In this document: piece by piece, positions 31,794-39,571 of the stretch | Position numbering within the stretch: the stretch's first letter is position 1 | Layout: the number at the start of each line of letters is the position of its first letter | The notes under the pieces: model-generated | Told to the model about the DNA's origin: nothing | Databases searched by the model: none | Seen by the model: only the letters and a program-made list of their open reading frames with translations | NCBI GenBank assembly: GCA_910588105.1 | Contig: CAJUQD010000023.1 | Location: 1 to 39,571, forward strand | Direction of reading: 5' to 3' | DNA: 39,571 nt | DNA from: an uncultured Oscillospiraceae bacterium | GTDB lineage: Bacteria; Bacillota; Clostridia; Oscillospirales; Oscillospiraceae | Program-made: the position numbers and the translations under genes

Positions 31794-33158
31794 ATGAAAC
31801 TTTCCGCCGGGGTACGGCGCATCCTACAAACGCTGAACAGCGCAGGCCATGAAGCCTATCTGGTGGGCGGCTGTGTCCGGGATCTGCTGCGGAGCGTAAA
31901 GCCCCACGACTGGGATATCTGCACCTCCGCCCTGCCGGAGGAGACAGAACAGTGCTTCGCGGGCCAGCAGGTTATCGAGACCGGCCTGAAACACGGCACG
32001 GTCACCGTGCTGGAGGAAGGCGAGCCCTACGAGATCACCACCTACCGCACGGAGGGACCCTATTCCGACAGCCGCCGCCCGGATTTTGTGCATTTCGTGC
32101 CCAACCTGGAGGAGGATCTGGCCCGCCGGGATTTCACTATGAACGCCATTGCCATGGATTTGCAGGGAAATCTGCGGGACCCTTTTGGCGGGGTGGATGA
32201 TATCAAGGCCGGACTGATCCGCTGCGTGGGCGAACCGGATCAACGATTCCAGGAGGACGGGCTACGGGTGATGCGGGCGCTGCGGTTCGCCGCCGTATTT
32301 GGCTATGAGATTGAGGAGCAAACAGCTCAAGCAGTCCATGAAAACCGGACTATGTTAGATCGGGTGGCGGCGGAGCGCATCAACGCGGAGCTGTGCAAGC
32401 TGTTGGTGGGCAAAGGCGCAGGAGACGTTTTGCGACAATACCCGGATGTGTTTTGCCAGTTCTGGCCCCAGCTCGGCCCGCTGGTGACGCTGGAGCAGCA
32501 CAACCCCTGGCACTGCTGGGGTGGCTGGGAGCACACCATCCACGCCTTGGAGGCTGTGCCCACAGACGTGACCCTGCGGCTGGCCATGCTGCTCCACGAC
32601 ATTGGTAAGCCCGCCTGCAAATCCACCGATGAACAGGGGATCGACCATTTCTACGCCCACCCCGCTGTCAGTGCCCGGCTGGCGGACGAGATGCTCCGGG
32701 CGCTGAAGTTCGACAACAAGACCCGGGAGCGGGTGGTTTTGCTGGTGGAGCGCCACGACGCACAGCTACTGCCCAGAAGCCAGGTCATCCGCCGCTGGCT
32801 CAACCGGCTGGGGCCGAAAGCTTTCTTCCAGTTTCTTGACGTCAAGCGGGCGGACAACATGGGGCAGGCCCCGGAAAAGGTAAGGGATCGCCTAGCAGAG
32901 CTGGATGAAATCAGGGCCAAAGCGGAGCAGATTCTGGCGGACCGGCAATGTCTCACGTTGAAGGATCTGGCGGTGGATGGACGGGATGTCATCGCCGCAG
33001 GGATCGAACCGGGGCCGGAAGTGGGCCGGGTATTGGAGGGGCTGCTGGAGCGGATGCTCAGCGGGGAGATACCAAATGAGCGGGAGACACTGATGGCAAT
33101 TCTCCGCAGTAATATTGTGCGTCATGATTCCAACAGCATGGGGAATCTGGATAGTTGA
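31794..33158 (+). CDS. cca: CCA tRNA nucleotidyltransferase with HD domain
   Basis: 454 aa. Adds or repairs the 3' CCA of tRNAs. Class II nucleotidyltransferase head: YLVGGCVRDLLRSVKPHDWDI with the G-G-x-x-R-D and D-x-D catalytic carboxylates, RRDFTMNAIAMD, and the EDGLRVMRALRFA motif. A tRNA-binding helical region and an HD domain (AMLLHDIGKP, later HPAVSARLADEML) follow. ATG 31794 gives the usual family N-terminus; an ATG at 31776 overlapping the upstream gene is an alternative. GC-rich, so probably native core sequence between two mobile regions. Confidence 0.93.
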   Translation: MKLSAGVRRILQTLNSAGHEAYLVGGCVRDLLRSVKPHDWDICTSALPEETEQCFAGQQVIETGLKHGTVTVLEEGEPYEITTYRTEGPYSDSRRPDFVHFVPNLEEDLARRDFTMNAIAMDLQGNLRDPFGGVDDIKAGLIRCVGEPDQRFQEDGLRVMRALRFAAVFGYEIEEQTAQAVHENRTMLDRVAAERINAELCKLLVGKGAGDVLRQYPDVFCQFWPQLGPLVTLEQHNPWHCWGGWEHTIHALEAVPTDVTLRLAMLLHDIGKPACKSTDEQGIDHFYAHPAVSARLADEMLRALKFDNKTRERVVLLVERHDAQLLPRSQVIRRWLNRLGPKAFFQFLDVKRADNMGQAPEKVRDRLAELDEIRAKAEQILADRQCLTLKDLAVDGRDVIAAGIEPGPEVGRVLEGLLERMLSGEIPNERETLMAILRSNIVRHDSNSMGNLDS

Positions 33159-33167
33159 TTAAACTCC

Positions 33168-33224
33168 TTGCAAACTGATATCGCATATGCTACACTAATA
33201 TGGGAAATGGAGTATGGCATATGC
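33168..33224 (+). promoter_or_regulatory. Promoter with paired GCATATGC operators for the XRE gene
   Basis: TTGCAA (33168-33173), 17 nt, TACACT (33191-33196). The exact palindrome GCATATGC occurs twice, at 33183-33190 directly against the -10 and at 33217-33224 just after the expected start, 34 bp apart. The flanking bases also mirror (CGCATATGC and GCATATGCG). This is the layout of an autoregulated XRE repressor. Confidence 0.65.
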
Positions 33225-33244
33225 GGTATTTAAGGAGGGAAATG

Positions 33245-33445
33245 ATGACATTTTCGGAGTTTGTTATTTTTGTCCGCAGCCAGTTGAAGTTGAGCCAAAA
33301 GCAATTGGCTGCAGCAATAAATGTTAGTTACTCAACCATTAATCGCTGGGAAAACGGCCATGTTATTCCAAGCAAATTGGCTGTAAAAACTTTTTACGAT
33401 TTTTGTGAAAACAGTTTTATCGAGATCCCTACAGATCTATTATGA
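33245..33445 (+). CDS. XRE-family HTH regulator of the ATPase-protease pair
   Basis: 66 aa. One Cro/CI helix-turn-helix: LKLSQKQLAAAINVSYSTINRWENG is a textbook XRE motif, followed by KLAVKTFYDFCENSF. Two ATGs stand in tandem; I use the second (33245), 6 nt from AGGAGG. It probably represses its own promoter through the two GCATATGC palindromes and so controls the downstream ATPase and protease, 46 bp away with no visible promoter between. AT-rich like the two genes that follow. Confidence 0.85.
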   Translation: MTFSEFVIFVRSQLKLSQKQLAAAINVSYSTINRWENGHVIPSKLAVKTFYDFCENSFIEIPTDLL

Positions 33446-33491
33446 CGCAGATTGCCGTTTATCGCTCGAATTGTATAGGAGGTAAGCAGCA

Positions 33492-34520
33492 ATGGCAAGA
33501 GCCGATTTGTTATGTGAATTAATCAAATATGGTCTGAGGAATGACTCTGTAAACTTCAGAAAGGCGGCAGAAGCGCTGTGCGCGGAAGAGCGTGCAAAGC
33601 AGCACACAGTGCTTGCCGCAAAGATTGACGAACTGTTAAGCAGCCCGCACAGACCAGTCGCAAGGGAGACTATGGGTTCCCCCACATTGATACGCAATAC
33701 AATAACTGAGCAGAATTTATTATCTGAAAAAATCCCCCAAAAGCGGATAGATCATCTAATTCTGCCGGATTATGTTCAATCTGCCTGTATGGATTTAATC
33801 AATGAACAAAACCGTTCTGAACTGCTGCAATCATATGGCATAGCGCCCCGCAACAAGCTCCTTCTGATTGGACCGCCAGGCAACGGGAAAACTTCATTGG
33901 CAGAAGCAATCGCAGAAGCATTAATGATCCCGCTTTTAACGGTTAAATATGAGGGAATCGTAGGTTCTTACCTCGGCGAGACGGCATCAAGGCTATCGAA
34001 GCTGTTTGAGTACGCCAAAACAAGAGAATGCGTTTTGTTTTTCGATGAATTTGAAACCTTGGGAAAAGAACGCGGCGATGTGCATGAAACCGGCGAAATT
34101 AAACGAGTTGTAAGTTCCCTTCTGATGCAGATTGATGCGCTCCCAAGCTATGTGATTGCTATTGGCGCCACAAACCATGACTCCTTGCTGGATAAGGCCG
34201 CATGGAGGAGGTTCCAGATCCGACTGGAGATACCGAGACCGTCCAGGCATGGTCTGGAAGAATACTATCGTCTCTTTGAAAAGCGGTACTCTTTTAGATT
34301 TGGTTTGCAGCCGAGCACACTGGCAAAAAAGACATTGGGGATAAGTTATGCGGAGGCAGAGGAGTTTGCCCTGTCGGTTTACAGGCAATATGTTTTAAGC
34401 CTGCCGGATGATAGGCCGAAAGAAATTTGTGAACAGGTTCTTCGCAACTGGCAGTCGCAAGTGATTACAGCTGGCGGTGAACAGGAAAGGGGAGTAGAGC
34501 TATGCCAGACAGACCCTTGA
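33492..34520 (+). CDS. ietA: AAA ATPase, IetA-like
   Basis: 342 aa. AAA+ ATPase of the Vps4/SpoVK-like type. Walker A GPPGNGKT (127-134), Walker B LFFDEFETL (D185, E186), sensor 1 IGATNHDSLLD and arginine finger region AAWRRFQIRLEIPRP. An N-terminal helical region (1-95) precedes the ATPase core. The gene overlaps the following subtilase gene by 19 nt, a tight pairing known from IetAS, described first as a plasmid exclusion pair and later counted among antiphage systems. GGAGG stands before the ATG. The symbol is assigned by architecture and pairing, not by sequence search. Confidence 0.82.
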   Translation: MARADLLCELIKYGLRNDSVNFRKAAEALCAEERAKQHTVLAAKIDELLSSPHRPVARETMGSPTLIRNTITEQNLLSEKIPQKRIDHLILPDYVQSACMDLINEQNRSELLQSYGIAPRNKLLLIGPPGNGKTSLAEAIAEALMIPLLTVKYEGIVGSYLGETASRLSKLFEYAKTRECVLFFDEFETLGKERGDVHETGEIKRVVSSLLMQIDALPSYVIAIGATNHDSLLDKAAWRRFQIRLEIPRPSRHGLEEYYRLFEKRYSFRFGLQPSTLAKKTLGISYAEAEEFALSVYRQYVLSLPDDRPKEICEQVLRNWQSQVITAGGEQERGVELCQTDP

Positions 34521-37057
34521 TATTGTTTCCAACCCCGGAACGGGCTGACAGGGAAAGTAAGTCTCCTGCGTTTAGTAAAACTGAGAAGCCTTCTGCCAAT
34601 CGACAATTTGATCGGTTGCAGCCCTCTTTTGATGCGTTGAGGGATGCTTTTGAGAGAAAAACCTTAAAGCTCCAACAATCTCCCGCCGGACTGAATCCTG
34701 ATTTTGCTCTGGTCTTTGAAATCATTGGAACCGTTGATAATTTCTATGCCGCTGTGAGCAGAGTGGAGGGTTTGGAATGGATTTTTGATGCGGAATTTAA
34801 TAATATTGAACCGGATGATGATTTTTATCAGATTGACTACAAAACTGGTGAGCGGTCAGACAAGATGTTAAACGGAAGATTGTATTGCGTGATGTCAAAT
34901 CAGCAGGCAATGACCCAACTGATCTCTTTATGGCGGCGGTATCAACATGGAGAAACGATTGCTTTCAAAAGAGGCTTTACAGGGCTTCGGGATGTGTTTA
35001 CACATATAAAAGGCATCCGGAAATGGGGTGCACAGGATCGGATTGCCGAGACGCAAGCCATAGAATACTGGCGCGAGTGCCTGGAAACGGACAGCGGTGC
35101 CCCTGTTCCCTTTGAGATTGAGTTGTTTTTCAGGGCTGAGCGGGTGAAGCAAGCCGGTGCCGTCCAGGCAATAAGTCATGAGCTCAACGCGTTAGGCGGA
35201 CGCATCGTTCAGGAATGTGTCGTCAGGGAAATCTGTTACCATGGTATCCTTGCCGAGCTCCCACGAGATGCCATTGAGGGCCTGGTCAACCGATATGAAG
35301 AAATTGAATTGTCGCAGGTAGACGACATTATGTTCTTTCGGCCGACGTGCCAGTCCATGTTTGTCGCAACAACGGATGCCGATGAATATACTGCATCCTC
35401 CGAAGGGCTGGCGTTACCGGTCGGGGATGCGGTTGTCGCTGTGTTTGATGGTATGCCTATGCAGAACCATCGTCTGCTCCAAGACCGAGTCATCATTGAT
35501 GATCCGGATAATTACGCCGCAGGTTATGAAAGCAAGTACCGTGTTCATGGTACGTCCATGGTATCGTTTGCAATTTATGGCGATATGAAGCGCGGCGGCA
35601 CCCCAATCAGCACTCCTGTGTATGTACGCCCTATTTTGAAGCCAAAGCCGTACGGATTTGACAAAGTCGTGGAGGGAATCCCCGACGACAGTCTGTTCGT
35701 CGACGTTCTGCACCGCGCTGTAAAAAGAATGATGGAGGGAGACGATACGCAGGGTGCCGCCGCCCCCAATACCAGGGTGGTTAATTTGTCTATCGGCGAT
35801 CCGGCGAGACAGCTCGGTGCCGTGATGAGCCCAACTGCGCGCCTTTTAGATTACCTCGCATATAAATATAACATTTTATTTATCATAAGTGCGGGAAACC
35901 ACGCGGAAATTACAGGGCTTGTAAAAGAAACATTCCATGATCTAAAATCCCTTGATATTGCGCAGAGAAGCAAGGTTTTCGGCACCATGATAAAAGATAA
36001 CCAGCGAAATCTAAGGGTGCTCGCGCCTGCGGATAGCTTAAACGGGCTGACGATTGGTGCCCTGTATGATGACTTTACAGATCCAGCTGAATCAAGCCGC
36101 TTTATTTGGGCGGTTGAGAAAGGGCTGCCATCTCCTGCCTCCGCAGTCGGAAGAGGCTATCGATCTATTATCACGCCCGACCTATTTTATTATGGCGGCA
36201 GGTCCTTTATCCGGGAGACGTTTAACGGTAAAATTGATTGGGTGTACTCATCCCGTGAGCCTGGATGCCTGTCTGCGGCCCCATACGGGACAGGGGACGC
36301 TGATGGATGCGCGTATTCGTTTGGAACAAGCGATGCCGCTGCCCAAATAACCCATGAAGCCGCAAAATGCCATGATATTTTGAATCAAATTTTTAACACG
36401 GAAACAGGCAGTAATATTCCAATCAACTCTACAGCCATTCTTCTGAAAGCGATGCTTACCCATGGGGCGTCATGGGAACCGATTGCAGGCAAACTCTCTG
36501 ATTTCATGGACGGTTCACCCAAGAAATTGGGCAAATGGCTGGGGAATGGCGTACCAAACATAGACCGTGTCATAGAATGTACAAAAGAACGCATTACTCT
36601 GATTGGCCTTGGCGAGTTGAGAAAAGACAAAGGGGCCATTTTTAAGCTCCCGCTTCCGGTGGACTTTTCGACCCGTCTGATGAGGCGGAGGTTGACTGTT
36701 ACATTGGCTTATCTCTCCCCCATTGCACCAAACAGGCAGGCCTATCGTGGTGCACAGCTATGGTTTAATGTAGACGATGGCAATCGGGGGCTTGTGCCGC
36801 AGCGTCAAAACTCAGAATGGCAGTCTGTCCGTAAGGGAACCCTACAGCATGAGATTTTCACGGGCGAAAAGACAATTGTGTGGAACGATGATGATCTTAT
36901 TATCAAAGTAAACTGCAAAGAAGAAGCGGCCAAAATAGAAAACGCTATCCCTTATTGCTTGTTTGTCACGTTTGAAGTTGCCGAAGGATTTGATGTAGAT
37001 CTATATGCAGATGTCGCAGCAAGGATCCATCAGCGCATTCCGATTTCGAGCAGCTAA
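34502..37057 (+). CDS. ietS: Subtilisin-like S8 peptidase, IetS-like
   Basis: 851 aa. S8-family serine protease with a full triad: D316 in VVAVFDGMP, H349 in RVHGTSMVSF, S610 in FGTSDAAAQ, and oxyanion N466 in IISAGNH. The first 310 residues form a large N-terminal region, and about 200 residues follow the catalytic core. No signal peptide, so it acts in the cytoplasm, unlike secreted subtilisins. It overlaps the ATPase gene, so the two are coupled; a system in which the ATPase senses or remodels and the protease executes is the accepted view of IetAS, mechanism unsettled. GGGGAG precedes the ATG. A terminator follows. Confidence 0.85.
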   Translation: MPDRPLILFPTPERADRESKSPAFSKTEKPSANRQFDRLQPSFDALRDAFERKTLKLQQSPAGLNPDFALVFEIIGTVDNFYAAVSRVEGLEWIFDAEFNNIEPDDDFYQIDYKTGERSDKMLNGRLYCVMSNQQAMTQLISLWRRYQHGETIAFKRGFTGLRDVFTHIKGIRKWGAQDRIAETQAIEYWRECLETDSGAPVPFEIELFFRAERVKQAGAVQAISHELNALGGRIVQECVVREICYHGILAELPRDAIEGLVNRYEEIELSQVDDIMFFRPTCQSMFVATTDADEYTASSEGLALPVGDAVVAVFDGMPMQNHRLLQDRVIIDDPDNYAAGYESKYRVHGTSMVSFAIYGDMKRGGTPISTPVYVRPILKPKPYGFDKVVEGIPDDSLFVDVLHRAVKRMMEGDDTQGAAAPNTRVVNLSIGDPARQLGAVMSPTARLLDYLAYKYNILFIISAGNHAEITGLVKETFHDLKSLDIAQRSKVFGTMIKDNQRNLRVLAPADSLNGLTIGALYDDFTDPAESSRFIWAVEKGLPSPASAVGRGYRSIITPDLFYYGGRSFIRETFNGKIDWVYSSREPGCLSAAPYGTGDADGCAYSFGTSDAAAQITHEAAKCHDILNQIFNTETGSNIPINSTAILLKAMLTHGASWEPIAGKLSDFMDGSPKKLGKWLGNGVPNIDRVIECTKERITLIGLGELRKDKGAIFKLPLPVDFSTRLMRRRLTVTLAYLSPIAPNRQAYRGAQLWFNVDDGNRGLVPQRQNSEWQSVRKGTLQHEIFTGEKTIVWNDDDLIIKVNCKEEAAKIENAIPYCLFVTFEVAEGFDVDLYADVAARIHQRIPISSS

Positions 37058-37171
37058 AATCGGCAAATTGCCAGTTATGCCCCTACTCGCATTGGAGAAC
37101 CTGGTTGTAAATTTACTTATGAACTGGTAAAGTATGATAGGGTATAAAAATCAAGAGGCCAGTCCAAAATC

Positions 37172-37218
37172 AATATGACGAGAGCATGTTTCATATGCTC
37201 CCGTCATATTTTATTTTT
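37172..37218 (+). terminator. Terminator after ietS
   Basis: Stem of AATATGACG / CGTCATATT plus GAGCAT / ATGCTC with one mismatch between, loop GTTTCAT, followed by TTATTTTT. The gap from 37058 to 37171 holds no gene. Confidence 0.8.
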
Positions 37219-37258
37219 GTATTCTTGTCCTCGATTACTTACAAAGGGGCGGCGCTTT

Positions 37259-37558
37259 ATGCGGGTATGGATTTATGGAAAGAACTTGAAGCAGGTTCAA
37301 CAGATAGAAGGCAGCATGATTCATTCATGTGATCACGTGGTAGGAACCTCAGTTTGTGCAGGGGAGGACGCCGCCTTTCCTCAAAGTGGCCTGACCGCCG
37401 CGATATATTCCGCCATGCGGGCAGAAATCGATCAGCTGATTATTTCAGACTGTGGCCTGCTGGGCAGCGAAATCCAACAGCAACAGATGGTAGAACTGTT
37501 CCAAAGCTATGGAGTTTCCATCAAATCTGCCTCCAATTGCGGAATCAACAGCTCCTGA
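37259..37558 (+). CDS. Small resolvase-like protein, degenerate
   Basis: 99 aa. The layout recalls the N-terminal domain of serine resolvases (RVWIYGK, then a DHVVGTSV strand, IDQLIISDCGLLG, MVELFQSYGVSIKSAS), but the catalytic serine region and conserved arginines are absent (GKNLKQVQQIEGSM instead of GR-S). A derived, possibly non-catalytic member or a relic; a stand-alone function is unknown. ATG 37259 follows AAAGGGGC. Its last 52 nt overlap the 3' end of the convergent jetD gene. Confidence 0.45.
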   Translation: MRVWIYGKNLKQVQQIEGSMIHSCDHVVGTSVCAGEDAAFPQSGLTAAIYSAMRAEIDQLIISDCGLLGSEIQQQQMVELFQSYGVSIKSASNCGINSS

Positions 37559-38787
37559 TATCCGGCGCAGCGGTATTGGTTTATCAGGTGCGCGGTTTTC
37601 TCCAGCGCAGTTCCGGCGCAGCCTTGGAGCAGGGACAAGCTGGTGTCGCTCAAGCTTTTATCTGAGCGGCAGCGGTCGTAATCCTCGGGGGCCATGTGCC
37701 AGAGCCTCAGCAGTTCCGGGTAGCGCGCGCATAGCTGCGCCGCAATGGATAAGCCCTTTCCATCGAAGTCGCCGGAATAAAAGAGTGTGGTTCCGTTTGC
37801 CGTCAGCAGATCTAATAGACGCAGCGCCGCCACCGACGGCTGGCCGGAGGTGCAGATGAGCGGGGAAGCAAATTGCGCGGCTCTATCACAGAGTTGGGCG
37901 AACACCATCTCATTTTCTACGATATAAGCCCGTCCAGCAGGACTTTCGGCTCCGATCAGTCCAGATAGGCTGGACAGAGAGAGGGTGCATAGTTCGTGCC
38001 TCTGCCGAAACGTGAGATATGCAGGGTGTTCTCCGGCTTCTGTGTTTAGGACAAGCCCAACCTGGGTCACCAAGCTGGAGATGCTGTCGCAGAGTATGCC
38101 GTTCTCGTAATATAACCAATCGCGCTGTTCCGCATTCTCCGGGAATTCTGCGCCGGAGCGAAATGCCAGCAGATACAGAAATAGTTTCCCGGATAAGGTT
38201 CCCCCATCCAAGGCATGGGGGTCTGAGGTGGCCTCAGCGCTGAGCACAGCGAGACGAACCAATACCTTCCGCCGCGCCAGACGGTCCATGCTCCGGCACG
38301 CCTGGAGCAGACCGCTCTGTGCGCTATCTGGGTTCTTCACAGCCTCCCGGCGAAGCAGCGCATATGCGCCGCCCCGCTGTTCTTCCAGCGCTTGGAGCCA
38401 CCGGCCGCAGCTTTCGCTCTGTGCGGCCGCTTTTGCTTGAGCAAGTATGGCGGAAAGCAAACCGCTCAGGGTCTCTTTTGTCTCCTTCCGGGTATGGAGT
38501 TCAGTGTCGAAATACGCCTCTAACACTTCTTTCAGGCAGACACCTTGAAATCGTGTTTTCTGCAAAGCGGCCTCAAACTGCGCCGACTGGAACCGCAGAG
38601 GCGGCGAAAAGGAGCGGCCAAATATCATTCGGGCCGCCGCGCACTCCTCCTCAGAAGCGTCAGACAGGCAAACTATCCCCGCCGGTCGGCCAAAACTCTG
38701 ATATTTTTGCCGCAGCGCGGCCAAAATCCGATGATAGCCGGGATTGGAACGAAAATACTCCGCACATTCCTGAGCCTGTTCCCTCAT
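37507..38787 (-). CDS. jetD: Wadjet-type JetD, Toprim-like nuclease subunit (TIGR02679 family)
   Basis: 426 aa. Matches the TIGR02679 family, the JetD component of the Wadjet variant built from TIGR02677-TIGR02680 proteins (usually called type II). The C-terminal Toprim-like domain shows E in YIVENEMVFAQL, GQPSVAALRLLDLL and the acidic pair D340/D342 in FYSGDFDGKGLSIAAQL. The N-terminal half is helical. In studied Wadjets the SMC complex bends plasmid DNA and JetD cuts it. Its ATG overlaps the jetC stop (ATGA). JetA and JetB would lie right of the window, but the system looks broken. Confidence 0.83.
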   Translation of the reverse strand: MREQAQECAEYFRSNPGYHRILAALRQKYQSFGRPAGIVCLSDASEEECAAARMIFGRSFSPPLRFQSAQFEAALQKTRFQGVCLKEVLEAYFDTELHTRKETKETLSGLLSAILAQAKAAAQSESCGRWLQALEEQRGGAYALLRREAVKNPDSAQSGLLQACRSMDRLARRKVLVRLAVLSAEATSDPHALDGGTLSGKLFLYLLAFRSGAEFPENAEQRDWLYYENGILCDSISSLVTQVGLVLNTEAGEHPAYLTFRQRHELCTLSLSSLSGLIGAESPAGRAYIVENEMVFAQLCDRAAQFASPLICTSGQPSVAALRLLDLLTANGTTLFYSGDFDGKGLSIAAQLCARYPELLRLWHMAPEDYDRCRSDKSLSDTSLSLLQGCAGTALEKTAHLINQYRCAGYQELLIPQLEADLMETP

Positions 38788-39539
38788 GGGCCGGGATCCT
38801 CCAATCTTCTCTGGATTCCATCCCAGTGATAGTGCAGAATGGTGACCACCGGGGCGTTGACCGGATGGTGCATCTCAGCAATGTCCAGATCGGGCACACA
38901 GGCGTAGCACCCCCACAGCACCTGGGAGTTGATGATATAGTCAAAGTCCAGTGTCCCCATCAGCTCGAACATAGCGCCAATGTTCTGATCGTCCACGCCG
39001 GCAAACGCCTCGTCCAGCGCCAACAGCTTGGGGCAGGCATCACCGCCTTTCGCGTATTGGGCCGAGACAGCGGCAAACAGAGGGACATACATAGCCATGG
39101 CCTTTTCGCCCCCGCTGAAACGGTTGAAGGCCCGGTCGGTCAGTTCTTTTTTCCCGTCCTCTCCCCGCTGGTAGTACAAATGGAATTCATACCAGTTCCT
39201 GTAATCCAGTACCGAGCGGATCAGGTCGGCATAATTGACCCCAACGCCTTGGAGATATGCGTCCTCCCGGGTTCGCTTGACCTTGTTGCGGAAATGGCCG
39301 GAGACCTTTTGACTGTCCTCTGGGGTGAGCAGCGCCCGGTCCCTGTTCAACAGAGTGACCAACTGGGCTGTATCCAGCTCTCCCTCTCCCTCTGATTTCT
39401 TCTCCTTCCAATCAAGGCTGAACTTTAGTCCCATGGAAGTGGTGAGCGTTGCCATCAAAGCGGTCATGTTTTTGACCCACTGGCCGCTTGCCTCAACACG
39501 GGCCCGCAGTGTGTGGCTAGGCCTTGTTTGAAAAATCAA
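38784..39539 (-). CDS. jetC: Wadjet-type JetC (TIGR02680, SMC/SbcC-like), C-terminal fragment
   Basis: About 245 C-terminal residues of a protein normally around 1300 aa. The ATPase signature RFSGGEKAMAMYVPLFAA and Walker B LLALDEAFAGVDDQN are present; the Walker A half, hinge and coiled coils are not. Homology begins near RARVEASGQWVKNM. Upstream the frame runs through CTAG into unrelated AT-rich sequence and meets a TGA about 18 nt before a TTG start at 39539. The gene therefore seems split by an insertion at about 39517. The fragment alone cannot form a working SMC ATPase. It shares ATGA with jetD. Confidence 0.75.
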   Translation of the reverse strand: MIFQTRPSHTLRARVEASGQWVKNMTALMATLTTSMGLKFSLDWKEKKSEGEGELDTAQLVTLLNRDRALLTPEDSQKVSGHFRNKVKRTREDAYLQGVGVNYADLIRSVLDYRNWYEFHLYYQRGEDGKKELTDRAFNRFSGGEKAMAMYVPLFAAVSAQYAKGGDACPKLLALDEAFAGVDDQNIGAMFELMGTLDFDYIINSQVLWGCYACVPDLDIAEMHHPVNAPVVTILHYHWDGIQRRLEDPGP

Positions 39540-39571
39540 GGAAGGTGAGCTAAATCAACAAAATAGCGATA
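39517..39571. mobile_element. Possible insertion-sequence end at the window edge
   Basis: jetC homology stops at CTAG (39517-39520), after which GCCTTGTTTGAAAAATC and more AT-rich sequence continue to the window end. CTAG is a typical target of some IS5-family elements and the terminal bases resemble such ends from memory. No transposase is visible because the window ends. Confidence 0.3.

Overview
This window looks like a chromosomal segment of a GC-rich, butyrate-forming Clostridia member, most likely Oscillospiraceae (Flavonifractor / Lawsonibacter / Intestinimonas type). That placement is inference. It rests on the high-GC core genes, the nusA-infB operon order, the crt-hbd-bcd-etfB-etfA butyrate cluster, a DUF6514 gene, and mobile genes (tnpV) typical of gut Firmicutes.

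Layout. (1) 1-5085 is an AT-rich accessory block read on the minus strand: a Cro/CI-type regulator, a PstI/BsuBI-type adenine methyltransferase, its restriction endonuclease, then two poorly characterised genes that may form an add-on module, plus tnpV. It abuts the 3' end of fhs, where an 81-bp fhs 3' segment is present twice in tandem with only synonymous differences. (2) 5167-13362, minus strand, core: polA, a nucleoside phosphorylase, a SAM methyltransferase, rimI, a second GNAT, tsaD and fhs. (3) 13526-22990, plus strand, core: the translation/transcription operon rimP-nusA-rnpM-ylxQ-infB, a terminator, a GNAT, then rbfA-nrnA-truB-ribF and a DUF554 membrane protein. The polA and rimP promoters diverge from a shared intergenic region. 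(4) 23067-28215: crt-hbd-bcd-etfB-etfA with its own promoter and a strong terminator. Together the five proteins convert 3-oxobutyryl-CoA to butyryl-CoA; thiolase and the terminal transferase are not here. (5) 28342-31000: a DUF6514 gene, a degenerate tandem repeat, an N-terminally truncated PRK06851-like ATPase gene, a tRNA-Leu(CAA)-like fragment and a tyrosine integrase, which together form a decayed integration site. (6) 31096-33158: a DUF4304-like gene and the CCA-adding enzyme. (7) 33168-39571: a second defence island with an XRE regulator and paired operators, an AAA ATPase plus subtilisin-like protease pair (ietAS-like), a degenerate resolvase-like gene, and the JetD and C-terminal JetC remnants of a Wadjet-type SMC system, apparently broken by an insertion at the right edge.

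The most interesting signals beyond ordinary genes are: an intergenic element present twice (10589-10695 and 15311-15420) whose hairpin stem changes by compensatory substitutions while its 17-nt loop is conserved; the tandem fhs 3' end; the tRNA-Leu-like fragment beside the integrase; and the two-gene cassette behind the PstI-type restriction system.
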